From: Aquimarina muelleri DSM 19832
GTDB lineage: Bacteria; Bacteroidota; Bacteroidia; Flavobacteriales; Flavobacteriaceae
DNA length: 64,000 nucleotides
Assembly (NCBI RefSeq): GCF_000430665.1
Contig: NZ_AUML01000028.1
Location: 1-64,000, forward strand
Direction: 5' to 3'
A program made the translations under genes and the position numbers. This document shows positions 55,546-63,666 of the stretch, in pieces. The first letter of the stretch is position 1. Every line of letters begins with the position of its first letter. The notes below the pieces were generated by a model. That model had not been told where the DNA came from and ran no database searches. It saw nothing but the letters and a program-made list of their open reading frames with translations.

Positions 55546-56127
55546 ATGCCAAAAGAAGAAACATTCAATAGAGTTCAGGTTTTAGAAAAAGCAACAGAAG
55601 TATTTCATAAAAAAGGATACAATGGTACTTCTATGCAGGATTTAGTAGATGCAACATCCTTAAATCGCTCTAGTATTTATAATTCTTTTGGTAGCAAATT
55701 AAGCATGTTTTTAGAAGTTCTTTCCTTTTATCAATCTGTACATAGCACCAATTTTAATCAGGCGTTAGTCAAGTCATATAATGCTAAGGAAGCAATTGAG
55801 ACTATCTTTAACCTTCATTTAAATGAAATTATTAAAGACAATGATCGAAAAGGATGTTTAGTAATAAATTGCAAATCAGAGATGGCTAATCAAGAAGTTT
55901 CTATAAAATCGTTTATGGAAAAAAATCAAGAAAGAATGATAGCTATGTTCGAAGATATTGTTACAAAAGGACAAATGGAAAAGATTTTTAATCAAGACCA
56001 AACAGCAAATCAATATGCATTATATCTGTTTTCGTCTATACAAGGATTGCGAATGATAGGAATTTTAAACAAAAACGAAAAAGAGCTTAAAAATCTTATA
56101 TATATAACAACCAAGATCTTATACTAA
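55546..56127 (+). CDS. TetR/AcrR-family repressor
   Basis: The 193-residue protein has an N-terminal TetR helix-turn-helix (about 8-52: VLEKATEVFHKKGYNGTSMQDLVDATSLNRSSIYNSFGSKLSMF) and a helical ligand-binding domain. The GTSMQDL...IYNSFGSK pattern fits the group found next to oxidoreductase genes. A TGAAAYGATCRTTTCA palindrome lies just before it and another just before the SDR gene 64 bp downstream, so it very likely represses both itself and the reductase. The inducer is presumably a small organic or reactive compound handled by the reductase (inference). Confidence 0.93.
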   Translation: MPKEETFNRVQVLEKATEVFHKKGYNGTSMQDLVDATSLNRSSIYNSFGSKLSMFLEVLSFYQSVHSTNFNQALVKSYNAKEAIETIFNLHLNEIIKDNDRKGCLVINCKSEMANQEVSIKSFMEKNQERMIAMFEDIVTKGQMEKIFNQDQTANQYALYLFSSIQGLRMIGILNKNEKELKNLIYITTKILY

Positions 56128-56144
56128 ATTTTTTTGTCTTATTT

Positions 56145-56160
56145 TGAAATGATCGTTTCA
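56145..56160. promoter_or_regulatory. TetR operator 2: TGAAATGATCGTTTCA before the SDR gene
   Basis: This is the mirror variant of the site at 55522-55537, with the same ATTT and ATAAG flanks, 31 bp before the SDR start codon. A second operator in the tetR-SDR gap implies that the reductase has its own regulated promoter. Confidence 0.8.
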
Positions 56161-56191
56161 ATAAGAATTAATAAATATATGAATAATTACA

Positions 56192-56941
56192 ATGAAAAAA
56201 TTACAAAACAAAGTAGCTATTATTACAGGTGCAAATAGTGGTATTGGATTAGCAACTGCTAAACTATATTTACAAGAAGGAGCTAAAGTCGTACTTTCAG
56301 GAAGAAGGCAAGAAGCTTTAGACGAAATTGCAGCTACATTAGATGGAGATTTTATTACAGTTAAGGCAGATGTATCTATCGCCGCAGATAATAAAAGGTT
56401 AATTGAAGAAGCAACAAATAAATACGGGAAAATTGATATTCTTTTTCTTAATGCAGGTATTGCTCCTCCTACTCCAACCAATGAAATTACAGAAGAACAT
56501 TATGATACTTTATTTAATACTAATGTTAAGGGTCCTATATTGGCAACCAAAGAAGCTATACCACATATAAATGATGGAGGAACTATTCTTTTTACCAATT
56601 CTATTGTTCATCAAAAAGGATTTGATGGATTAGGAGTGTATTCTGCAACCAAAGGTGCCTTACGTGCATATCAACGTGTTTTAACTTCAGAATTAAAATC
56701 CAGAGGTATACGTGTTAATTCTATCGCTCCGGGACCAATAGACACTCCTATTTATGGAAAAATGGGGCTACCACAAGATGTTGTAGAAGAAATGGGTAAA
56801 GGTTTTGCACAACAAGTACCACTTGGACGTTTTGGTACAGCAGAAGAAATAGCAAAATCAGCATTATTTCTAGCCTCAGAGGATGCATCATATATAAATG
56901 GTGTAGAATTAGAAGTAGATGGTGGATTAAGTCAAGTATAA
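56192..56941 (+). CDS. Short-chain dehydrogenase/reductase (SDR, TetR-regulated)
   Basis: The 249-residue classical SDR has the cofactor loop TGANSGIG (about 13-20), a strand-end motif NAGIAPP, the catalytic serine in [17 protein letters not shown] (catalytic Y and K), and a C-terminal [16 protein letters not shown]. An arginine after the glycine motif (LSGRRQEAL) suggests NADP(H) preference. The substrate is unknown. Together with the upstream TetR gene it forms a two-gene inducible module of the kind seen for stress-responsive reductases. Confidence 0.93.
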   Translation: MKKLQNKVAIITGANSGIGLATAKLYLQEGAKVVLSGRRQEALDEIAATLDGDFITVKADVSIAADNKRLIEEATNKYGKIDILFLNAGIAPPTPTNEITEEHYDTLFNTNVKGPILATKEAIPHINDGGTILFTNSIVHQKGFDGLGVYSATKGALRAYQRVLTSELKSRGIRVNSIAPGPIDTPIYGKMGLPQDVVEEMGKGFAQQVPLGRFGTAEEIAKSALFLASEDASYINGVELEVDGGLSQV

Positions 56942-56961
56942 AACATACTTGTTCTAAAAAT

Positions 56962-57003
56962 CTAAAAAGAGGGTGTCTGACTTTTCAAGCACCCTCTTTT
57001 TAG
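56962..57003 (+). terminator. Perfect 14-bp hairpin terminator after the SDR gene
   Basis: CTAAAAAGAGGGTG at 56962-56975 pairs exactly with 56990-57003 around a 14-nt loop, with a T5 run near the end. It lies 20 bp past the SDR stop. Confidence 0.87.
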
Positions 57004-57512
57004 ATACTTAAAAATAGATTTTTTAAGTCACCCACTTCATGCTTTAGTGCCATTATTAAGTTATTTTTTTACTTTATCTATAAAAACTATACCTTACAGA
57101 AAAGCATTAATTATATTGTAGGCTTTGATAATTTTATTGAATCTTATTTATTTTTTCACTGTTTTACATTTCACAATAATTATTGTTCTTTCAGCCTAGA
57201 TAGTTACATGCCAAAAATCAAACTCTATGCCTTCGGCTTTAAATCTGATTGATTATATGTATTCATCTAAGCTTAGATTCATTTAAAATGCGTGAGTTTA
57301 AAATTCTGTTGATAATTTTATATAAAGATTAAAACTTCTTCTTTTGTTTTATACAATTTACGGATGAGAATTGCGTATAAATAATTGCAAAGGTTTTTCG
57401 CTAGATTGATGAATCAAATTAAAGAATAGCCATAGCTATTGTTTCATTTTATGAAGAAAATATAGTAGAAAAAGAATGCGATTATATGCGAGATTTTTAT
57501 TCGTAAATCGTA
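57004..57512. other. Gene-free region with palindrome and dispersed repeat
   Basis: About 500 bp contain no plausible gene. They include a 14-bp perfect palindrome ATCTAAGCTTAGAT at 57265-57278, a small inverted motif ATAGC-CAT-AGCTAT near 57426, and the second copy of the 34-bp repeat at the right end. The sequence looks like eroded intergenic elements. Confidence 0.5.
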
Positions 57513-57513
57513 T
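57480..57513. repeat. 34-bp dispersed repeat, copy 2
   Basis: This copy matches the copy at 342-375 in 33 of 34 positions. It abuts the stop codon of the lipoprotein gene that ends at 57513. See copy 1 for the shared context. Confidence 0.7.
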
Positions 57514-58799
57514 TATTCATTTTTAGGATAAGTTTCTCCATTAAATTTTAGTACTACAGTTCTATTAGTAATGATTTCTTTAGAATCACATTCTCCATTT
57601 TCATCTTCAATATTTTTGGTTTTAGTAATTTTATTTTTTACTATAATATCAAAGTATCCATTGGTTTTTTCTTTAGACATAATGAGTGTGCGTTTAAAGT
57701 CTGTAAATTCTCCTGTACAATTAGTATCCCATTCTCCAATGTGGTTCATTACATCATAATTATGTAACACCTTTTTCAAGGTATTTCCTGACTTTACAAA
57801 TAATGAAATGGTTTTATTGCTATATGGGTTTGGTTGAGAATTATTATAACAATAGACCCTTATACCAAAAGCTCTTTTATTTTCAGAAACTATATATGGT
57901 GCAGTGTCTATTTTTATTTCCGCTAATCTTATAGCATCTGAAATCCAATCATTTGTTTTAGAACTTTCGAAGTATTTGTGCGTTATTTTACCTGTTGTGT
58001 TGTTTACTAATACTATATAACTATTAAGCTCGAACATTTGCTCATCGTATTCTCCATAAATTTCAGGAATTACTACAATGGTCTCATTACTATTATTGGG
58101 CTGAATTTTTGATACAATGAGATTTATTTTAACTTTTTGTTTATTTAAATTGAGTTGTTTAATTACATTATCGATTAAATTTTCTTTGTCAAAATGACCT
58201 ATAATTACAGGTATTATTTTTCCGTTATCGAGTATTTCAAAAACTTGAATTGTTTCTTGTTTTTCATCTGTCCAAAAAATGTTGTTGATGGTTAGTTTAT
58301 TATTCTCAATTTTAGATTCAATTTTTGACTGACCTTCTGCTATCTCATCATAAGATATAACTTTAGAATCTATAATACCTCCATCCAAATCATAATTAAT
58401 CAATGTAGATTCCATTTCGTGTTCGCCTTTAAGAATTGTTACTACGATAGTATAAAAATCTTTAGATATTTGTATTTTATAGGAGGCTATCGCCCTATAC
58501 TTATAACCTTCTTTATTAAAATTGGGATATAATTTCTCTAATTTTAAAGCTTTTTCGTTTACTTTTTTATAATCCTCTTCTTCAATAAAACTATCAAAAT
58601 TTGTAGAATCAATTAATGGGATAGATTTGATTTTAATTTGGCTGATGCTGTTATCAAAGCTTAAATTCTTATCTTTTTTAATTGAGTCAGCGGCATATTC
58701 AATAGTATCCTTAGCTTTTACAACAATTTCTTTCTTTTCTTTTGTGCTTTGAGTACAAGAGATAAACATATATAGTACTAAAATATATAGGTTCTTCAT
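57513..58799 (-). CDS. Lipoprotein of unknown function
   Basis: The 428-residue protein has a lipoprotein signal (hydrophobic residues 4-14, lipobox FISC, Cys at about 15). A polar linker (TQSTKEKKEIVVKAKDT) leads into a long beta-rich region without recognised domains: ASYKIQISKDFYTIVVTILKG, IIDSKVISYDEIAEGQSKI, VIPEIYGEYDEQMFELNSYIVL and a C-terminal ITNRTVVLKFNGETYP. I recognise no catalytic motif. It reads in the same direction as the neighbouring exported protein (70-bp gap) and may share its transcript. It is probably a periplasmic or surface lipoprotein. Confidence 0.75.
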   Translation of the reverse strand: MKNLYILVLYMFISCTQSTKEKKEIVVKAKDTIEYAADSIKKDKNLSFDNSISQIKIKSIPLIDSTNFDSFIEEEDYKKVNEKALKLEKLYPNFNKEGYKYRAIASYKIQISKDFYTIVVTILKGEHEMESTLINYDLDGGIIDSKVISYDEIAEGQSKIESKIENNKLTINNIFWTDEKQETIQVFEILDNGKIIPVIIGHFDKENLIDNVIKQLNLNKQKVKINLIVSKIQPNNSNETIVVIPEIYGEYDEQMFELNSYIVLVNNTTGKITHKYFESSKTNDWISDAIRLAEIKIDTAPYIVSENKRAFGIRVYCYNNSQPNPYSNKTISLFVKSGNTLKKVLHNYDVMNHIGEWDTNCTGEFTDFKRTLIMSKEKTNGYFDIIVKNKITKTKNIEDENGECDSKEIITNRTVVLKFNGETYPKNE

Positions 58800-58869
58800 T
58801 TTTTACAGGAATTTACTATTGTGTCTGTTTTGATTCATTTTATTTTAAGGCTCTTCGTATATATAGTTA

Positions 58870-60306
58870 TTATATTTTTTCTTTTACACAAACCGTTTCT
58901 CTTTTTACTTCATCTGGTATATCTTTTAATGCATTTATAAGTTCTGGAGCACTTAAATCAATGTTTTGTTTTACATTACAAACATAGATAAATGCATCTT
59001 CCTTATTACTGGATTGAGTTTTATAAATAGTATGGGTCAACATCCATTTATTATCAATTAGAGATACATAATGATGTGATTGCAAAAAACCTCTATCCAG
59101 AAAAGATGTTATAATCACGAAACCTTTTTTATCCTTTTTTATATCCGTAATTTGATTCCCTCCATCTTCTGAAAAATTACTGGTTTTTAGACCTAATCGG
59201 TACGTATTATTATCATTAATAAATAGCAACAATTTATCTCCTTGATAGGGTTTACTGCTTACAATCTTATCTAAAATGGTATCGTTATTTATATCGATGT
59301 CTTTTATAAAATATGAGTCGTTGTTTTTGTAAAACGAAATGTCATCGGTCTGTAATTTAACGTTACTTTTATTCGATGTGTTTGTTTCTAACAGCTCTTT
59401 ATAGGGTAATAAAAACCCTATTTCACAGGGGGTCATAGCATGTGGATATGAAGGGGTGATTGTTATTCCATTTTTGGTGAGTACCCAAGAATAGTATTTC
59501 CAATACGCTTCTCTATCTGTAAAATAGTTACATTCACTATCTAAATCTGTATCATTTTCATACTTTCTTTTTAATTCTTGAAAGTGATCTACATTTGGAT
59601 ATATATCGGTTATTCTATCCAATTGCCTTTTGTTTTTGTAATCAAAATTGTATCCTGTTGTATTATAATTTGGATGTGCACCACCGCAATAAATAGAAGA
59701 ATATTCTGAAAAACTAAGGTATTGATTAGAAATAAGCTCTATTTCAATATTTATATCTGCCCAACTACAATCTAATCCTATCATTGCATAACTTGTATGT
59801 ATGGTATCTAGTTTTGGGTTTATAAATTCACGCTCAGATTTAGTAAATCCATTACCAAGCCTAAATAATATTTTTTTTGAGTGTTTTTCTGTAAACCAAA
59901 CCAGTTCTTTTGTATCATAAGTAGTTATACTGTCTCTTACATAATGCAAATTCATTAATTTATATGTATCAAGTTTCTTTGTTGTTTTGTGTAAATCGAC
60001 TTGTAATGTATGTCCATTGTTTGTCCAGGTACCTGTTACAATATCTTTGTTTACAGATAGGGTAAATAATTCTTTTTCTTCCTTTATATCCGAAAATTTC
60101 TCAAAAAGAAGTAATTCATTATTATTAAAACTCCCTTCTAACGGAATGTTTTTTAAATGAGACTTGTAAAAATAAAAAGCAGTTGCCTCATCCTCGTTAT
60201 GATCTATATCTAACTCCAAAAATATTTGATAATTACCAATAGTTCCCTCGTAGGTCTGTGCTTGAATACTTATAGAACAAAAGATAAATAATATACAATA
60301 TTTCAT
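58870..60306 (-). CDS. Secreted protein with DUF3298-like segment, function unknown
   Basis: The 478-residue protein has a signal peptide (1-16, ending SIQAQ), an N-terminal beta domain (YEGTIGNYQIFLELDI...GTWTNNGHTLQVDL), and a middle part with YLSFSEYSSIYCGGAHPNYNT. The YxGGAHPN pattern recalls DUF3298/RsiV-like domains. The last third (DIDINNDTILDKIVSS...LLLFINDNN) looks like an FG-GAP-type repeat with a DxNxD calcium-loop motif. It is the probable first gene of a pair with the lipoprotein downstream. The function is unknown. Confidence 0.75.
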   Translation of the reverse strand: MKYCILFIFCSISIQAQTYEGTIGNYQIFLELDIDHNEDEATAFYFYKSHLKNIPLEGSFNNNELLLFEKFSDIKEEKELFTLSVNKDIVTGTWTNNGHTLQVDLHKTTKKLDTYKLMNLHYVRDSITTYDTKELVWFTEKHSKKILFRLGNGFTKSEREFINPKLDTIHTSYAMIGLDCSWADINIEIELISNQYLSFSEYSSIYCGGAHPNYNTTGYNFDYKNKRQLDRITDIYPNVDHFQELKRKYENDTDLDSECNYFTDREAYWKYYSWVLTKNGITITPSYPHAMTPCEIGFLLPYKELLETNTSNKSNVKLQTDDISFYKNNDSYFIKDIDINNDTILDKIVSSKPYQGDKLLLFINDNNTYRLGLKTSNFSEDGGNQITDIKKDKKGFVIITSFLDRGFLQSHHYVSLIDNKWMLTHTIYKTQSSNKEDAFIYVCNVKQNIDLSAPELINALKDIPDEVKRETVCVKEKI

Positions 60307-60353
60307 ATTATCAAGATTTATTTTACCGTAGTGCTTATTTTACGTACCACTGC

Positions 60354-60650
60354 TTACAACCCCTCCGGGTCTTTTTTACTGGGAGCTAGTGTTATTTGCT
60401 TTATTTTGTATAGAACTATTTCTGTGATGTTTCTTCTTGCTTTAATACTCTTACCAAAATAAGGATTTATCAATAAACTTGGTATATCTAATAAATTGTA
60501 CTGTTTTTGGCTGTACTTATTTTTTCTGCAGATACCAGCTCATTTTTGTGCTTATATTCTAATTGGGTAATCTTCTCTATATTTTTTTTAATTAATAACC
60601 TCGAAGAATTAAACTCCACAATGTGGATTAAAAAGATTATCATTTGCCAT
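60354..60650 (-). pseudogene. Possible decayed gene fragment
   Basis: On the minus strand two adjacent open frames without a good start could be one small gene broken by a frameshift. The upstream frame ends ...KITQLEYKHKNELVSAE... at a stop at 60488-60490. A -1-type frame then continues ...YNLLDIPSLLINPYFGKS... to ...SKKDPEGL at 60354. I do not recognise the product. The whole 60307-60715 spacer otherwise holds nothing evident. Low confidence. Confidence 0.25.
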
Positions 60651-60715
60651 CTTAAACTGTGGATGACTTAAAAATGTTTTTTCACACCCTTCTATATATT
60701 ACGTTCTTTTTATAA

Positions 60716-61405
60716 CTACTCTATCAAAGAAACTCCATTAAGATCTGTAGTTAATACATCACTCATATAATCAAAAAACGGTCTTAATAATTCAAAATGA
60801 GATATTACTTTATCTAAAAAATCACTTGCAAATACTTCTTTGTCTGTAAAACTATGCTGTACAAAAAATGATTTGTTTTTAATTAGGTCTATAGCAGGAT
60901 GATCTTTACTAAATCCTTTTGGAGCTGTTTTTACTTGATATTCGGTATTAAAACCATTAAAAGCTTTCTTAAAATCAGGACTTTCTAATATTTCGCGAAT
61001 TTCTTGATCATCCATTTCAAACTCTTTTCTAAGGCGAAGTAAATCTGCAGCTTCTGGGCTAAAAAAACCACCAGCAACAAGAGAATTCCCTGGTTCTAAA
61101 CGTAAATAATATCCTCCTCTTCGATGCGCTCCTGCCCTACTAAAACTTACACTACGATGCACATTATAAGGAGTCTTATCTTTACTAAAACGAATATCTC
61201 TGTTTATCCTAAATACTTTTGTTTTTTCGATCTCATCTTTTTCATTTAATCGTTCTACGATAGATGCATAAAAGGATTTTAATACTTTTTCATTATCCTG
61301 ATAGGTCTTTCTATTTGCATCCATCCAATCTCGATGGTTATTCTTTTTTAATTCCGTTAAAAACTCAAATACATTTTGTGGTATCGTATTCATAAAAAAT
61401 TTCAT
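60716..61405 (-). CDS. DUF2461-family protein
   Basis: The 229-residue soluble protein shows the DUF2461 pattern: VFEFLTELKKNNHRDWMDANRKTY, then VFRINRDIRFSKDKTPYNVHRSVSFSRAG, and GGYYLRLEPGNSLVAGGFFSPEAADLLRLRKE. The family (TIGR02453) has no experimentally established function. The start at 61405 is chosen because an AGGAGC sequence precedes it by a few bases; an internal ATG at 61393 is the alternative. Confidence 0.92.
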   Translation of the reverse strand: MKFFMNTIPQNVFEFLTELKKNNHRDWMDANRKTYQDNEKVLKSFYASIVERLNEKDEIEKTKVFRINRDIRFSKDKTPYNVHRSVSFSRAGAHRRGGYYLRLEPGNSLVAGGFFSPEAADLLRLRKEFEMDDQEIREILESPDFKKAFNGFNTEYQVKTAPKGFSKDHPAIDLIKNKSFFVQHSFTDKEVFASDFLDKVISHFELLRPFFDYMSDVLTTDLNGVSLIE

Positions 61406-61672
61406 TTGCTCCTAAAATACTAAAATCTGATTTTTTTACTAGAGTTTAACTCAAAAATATAATTCTAAATATTTTTATACAAAAAAACAGAACTATGATT
61501 TACCAGAAGTATACTCGTATCTTGATCAAAATAGAAAAATAAAATTAGTCGACAGAATTAAGAAAAACATTGTTAAATTTGAGATTAAACCTAAAAACAC
61601 AAAACTAATTAAAACACTAAAAATAAACACTTTAAACTTAACATTAGTTAGAATTTAAAAAGCTCAAAATAT

Positions 61673-62767
61673 ATGAAAATACTAATCATCAGCAGTAAAG
61701 ATCATTGGACTCATGGATGGTTTACTTCTACATCTGATTTAATAACAGCAGTAAACGTCTTGCAAAAAGCAGGTATAGAAGTTATAACAACAGAAGTAGA
61801 AAACCTTACTCAATTGGAAACAACGCTGGATAATGTATCTAGCGATACTTTAATTTGGGCTAATGCCTATTTTGTAAATAACGGAAACAACAAAGTCGTT
61901 TGGTTAAATGAATATATAGAAAATCGCAAATTACCGTTTGTAGGCTCTGATTCCAAAACACTTCAAAATGTTCTTAGAAAAGACTTTTGCCAGTCAATAT
62001 TAGCAGAAAACCAATTACCGATTCCTTACTTTACTATTATTACGCGCAAAAATATAGAAGAAATTGATACTTTAATTTCTAAACGTCAGGATTCTCAATA
62101 CCCACTTGTATTAAAACCGACAGCTGAATCAGGTAGTATTGGCGTTTGCTTAGCAAAAAATATACAGGAAGTAAAAAAATACAGCTTAGAAATTTTAAAA
62201 GAATTTCCCAATAGCGAAGTAATTATTGAAGATTTTTTACCCAGCGATGATATTACTTGTGGCTTTATTCAGATAGGTAATGATGTCTTGCTCCTACCCA
62301 CAGCTTACATTGTAAAAAGCGTACCTGGTAAAAACAATATTTTAGGTCGTAAAGAAAGGCTTCGTTCGTGGGATAATAACGATAAGATACAACCATATAT
62401 TTCAGATAAAGCTATTCTTAATCAATTGAAAGCAAATATTGCACCTATCGCTACAGCTCTCGACATTCGAGGCATTACTCGTATTGATGGTAGATTGGAC
62501 AGAAACGGCATCTTACGTTTTTTTGATATAAACGGCTTACCAGCTCTATGCTTTCCGGATGGAGTAATGGTAAAGCAATGTTTAACCTGTTTTCCTAATT
62601 ACCCCGAAATGGAAGTTTTTGAAGGACTTATCCATACAATTGTATTTAACGCACTTTTACAATATGGGATGGAAGTTCCAGAAATTATGCGCAAACACAA
62701 TCTTTTTACAATGGATAGCGATATAATCATCAGAAGTAAAATAGATCAGTATATAGACACTATTTAA
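61673..62767 (+). CDS. ATP-grasp enzyme related to D-alanine-D-alanine ligase
   Basis: The 364-residue protein has a pre-ATP-grasp domain (MKILIISSKDHW) and an ATP-grasp domain: YPLVLKPTAESGSIGV (P-loop-like lysine and glycine-rich loop), EVIIEDFLP, and GITRIDGRLDRNGILRFFDINGLPAL for the metal ligands. The overall order fits Ddl. It differs from housekeeping Ddl in lacking the N-terminal GGxSxE motif and in isolated position away from mur genes. It may therefore ligate another amino acid or peptide. No precursor peptide or partner enzyme is evident beside it. Confidence 0.8.
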   Translation: MKILIISSKDHWTHGWFTSTSDLITAVNVLQKAGIEVITTEVENLTQLETTLDNVSSDTLIWANAYFVNNGNNKVVWLNEYIENRKLPFVGSDSKTLQNVLRKDFCQSILAENQLPIPYFTIITRKNIEEIDTLISKRQDSQYPLVLKPTAESGSIGVCLAKNIQEVKKYSLEILKEFPNSEVIIEDFLPSDDITCGFIQIGNDVLLLPTAYIVKSVPGKNNILGRKERLRSWDNNDKIQPYISDKAILNQLKANIAPIATALDIRGITRIDGRLDRNGILRFFDINGLPALCFPDGVMVKQCLTCFPNYPEMEVFEGLIHTIVFNALLQYGMEVPEIMRKHNLFTMDSDIIIRSKIDQYIDTI

Positions 62768-62856
62768 TATTATTTAAAAAACTAACAATCAATATATTAC
62801 AAGATTATGAGATATACTTCTTCAAAAATATAATTTTTAAAATAGTACAAAGAAAA

Positions 62857-62906
62857 AACCTTCAGGTAAGAAATCCCATAATGAAGGATTCCTTACCTGA
62901 AAGGTT
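62857..62906 (-). terminator. Long hairpin terminator after the CBS gene
   Basis: Arms at 62857-62876 and 62886-62906 pair over about 20 bp with one bulge and one mismatch. On the minus strand the stem is followed by T6, making it the terminator of the CBS-domain gene. It may also stop the convergent ATP-grasp transcript. Confidence 0.82.
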
Positions 62907-63326
62907 CTAAAATTGTTCTATTAAATAATTAATCAAATCTGTAGTAGTTACAATACCAACTAATTTATTATCATCTACCACTGGTAAAGCATGAAATTCT
63001 TTTTTAGATAATATTTCTGCGACTTCCTTAATAGTAGTATTAGAAGTAACACTTACTAAGCTTTTTGCCATTACTTGTTCAATAGTAAACATTTCATAAA
63101 CTACAGTATCTACATCAGTTTCATTTTCATCAATAGCATCTGCAAAACTTATACGAAGTAAATCTGTATAACTAAGCATTCCTACAATTGCATCACCACT
63201 TACCACTGGGATATGACGAATATTATGCTCTTTAAATAATCTTTCTGCTGTTTCTAAACCATTACTATAATTTAAAGTAATTACATCAGAGGTCATAATT
63301 TTGGAAACGGGTGTTCTTTTTTTCAT
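62907..63326 (-). CDS. Tandem CBS-domain protein
   Basis: The 139-residue protein consists of two CBS motifs: about 8-60 (VSKIMTSDVITLNYSNGLETAERLFKEHNIRHIPVV) and about 80-135 (VMAKSLVSVTSNTTIKEVAEILSKKEFHALPVVDD). CBS pairs bind adenosyl nucleotides such as AMP, ATP or SAM and act as energy sensors, usually controlling a partner protein. No partner is fused here. The start at 63326 (MKKRTPVSKIM) is preferred over a TTG 16 codons upstream, because the extension lies outside the conserved domain. Confidence 0.92.
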   Translation of the reverse strand: MKKRTPVSKIMTSDVITLNYSNGLETAERLFKEHNIRHIPVVSGDAIVGMLSYTDLLRISFADAIDENETDVDTVVYEMFTIEQVMAKSLVSVTSNTTIKEVAEILSKKEFHALPVVDDNKLVGIVTTTDLINYLIEQF

Positions 63327-63478
63327 TTTATTTGGTTTAAATTCTACAGTAAATATAGTATCCAAAACACACAAAAATTATGATAAATATCAGTGCATAT
63401 CTCCAAAAAAACATTCCTCCTTTTTGTATAATTCTTTATTTCAGGTACTCTCTTATCTCTTTTAGAAGTTCTAAATTT

Positions 63479-63550
63479 TTAGCAATTATTTAAACCAACA
63501 ACTTCGGGAGATTCCAGCCCTTTATGAGACATTAAAGTATCAGGAATCAT
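63479..63550 (-). CDS. Possible 23-codon mini-ORF
   Basis: On the minus strand an ATG at 63550 opens a 23-codon frame (MIPDTLMSHKGLESPEVV then GLNNC) ending at TAA 63479. It is preceded by a G-rich AGGGTGGGGGTA. Its composition is less AT-biased than the surroundings. It may be a relic or a leader peptide; coding status is unproven. The rest of the 292-bp spacer 63375-63666 shows nothing definite. Confidence 0.2.
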   Translation of the reverse strand: MIPDTLMSHKGLESPEVVGLNNC

Positions 63551-63666
63551 TACCCCCACCCTATATATTGTTATTATTATCAAAAAAAATGTAAGGTTTT
63601 ATCTTCTAAAAAGACTTTTTATATTCTTTATTCTATATATTTACTAGAGTTTTCAAATAGAAAGAA

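Noticed and set aside
61440-61658. Open frame ending 14 bp before the ATP-grasp gene, considered as a possible precursor peptide
   Set aside because: It contains no ATG, GTG or TTG codon in frame and has a lysine/asparagine-rich composition expected of AT-rich spacer. No leader/core organisation is visible.
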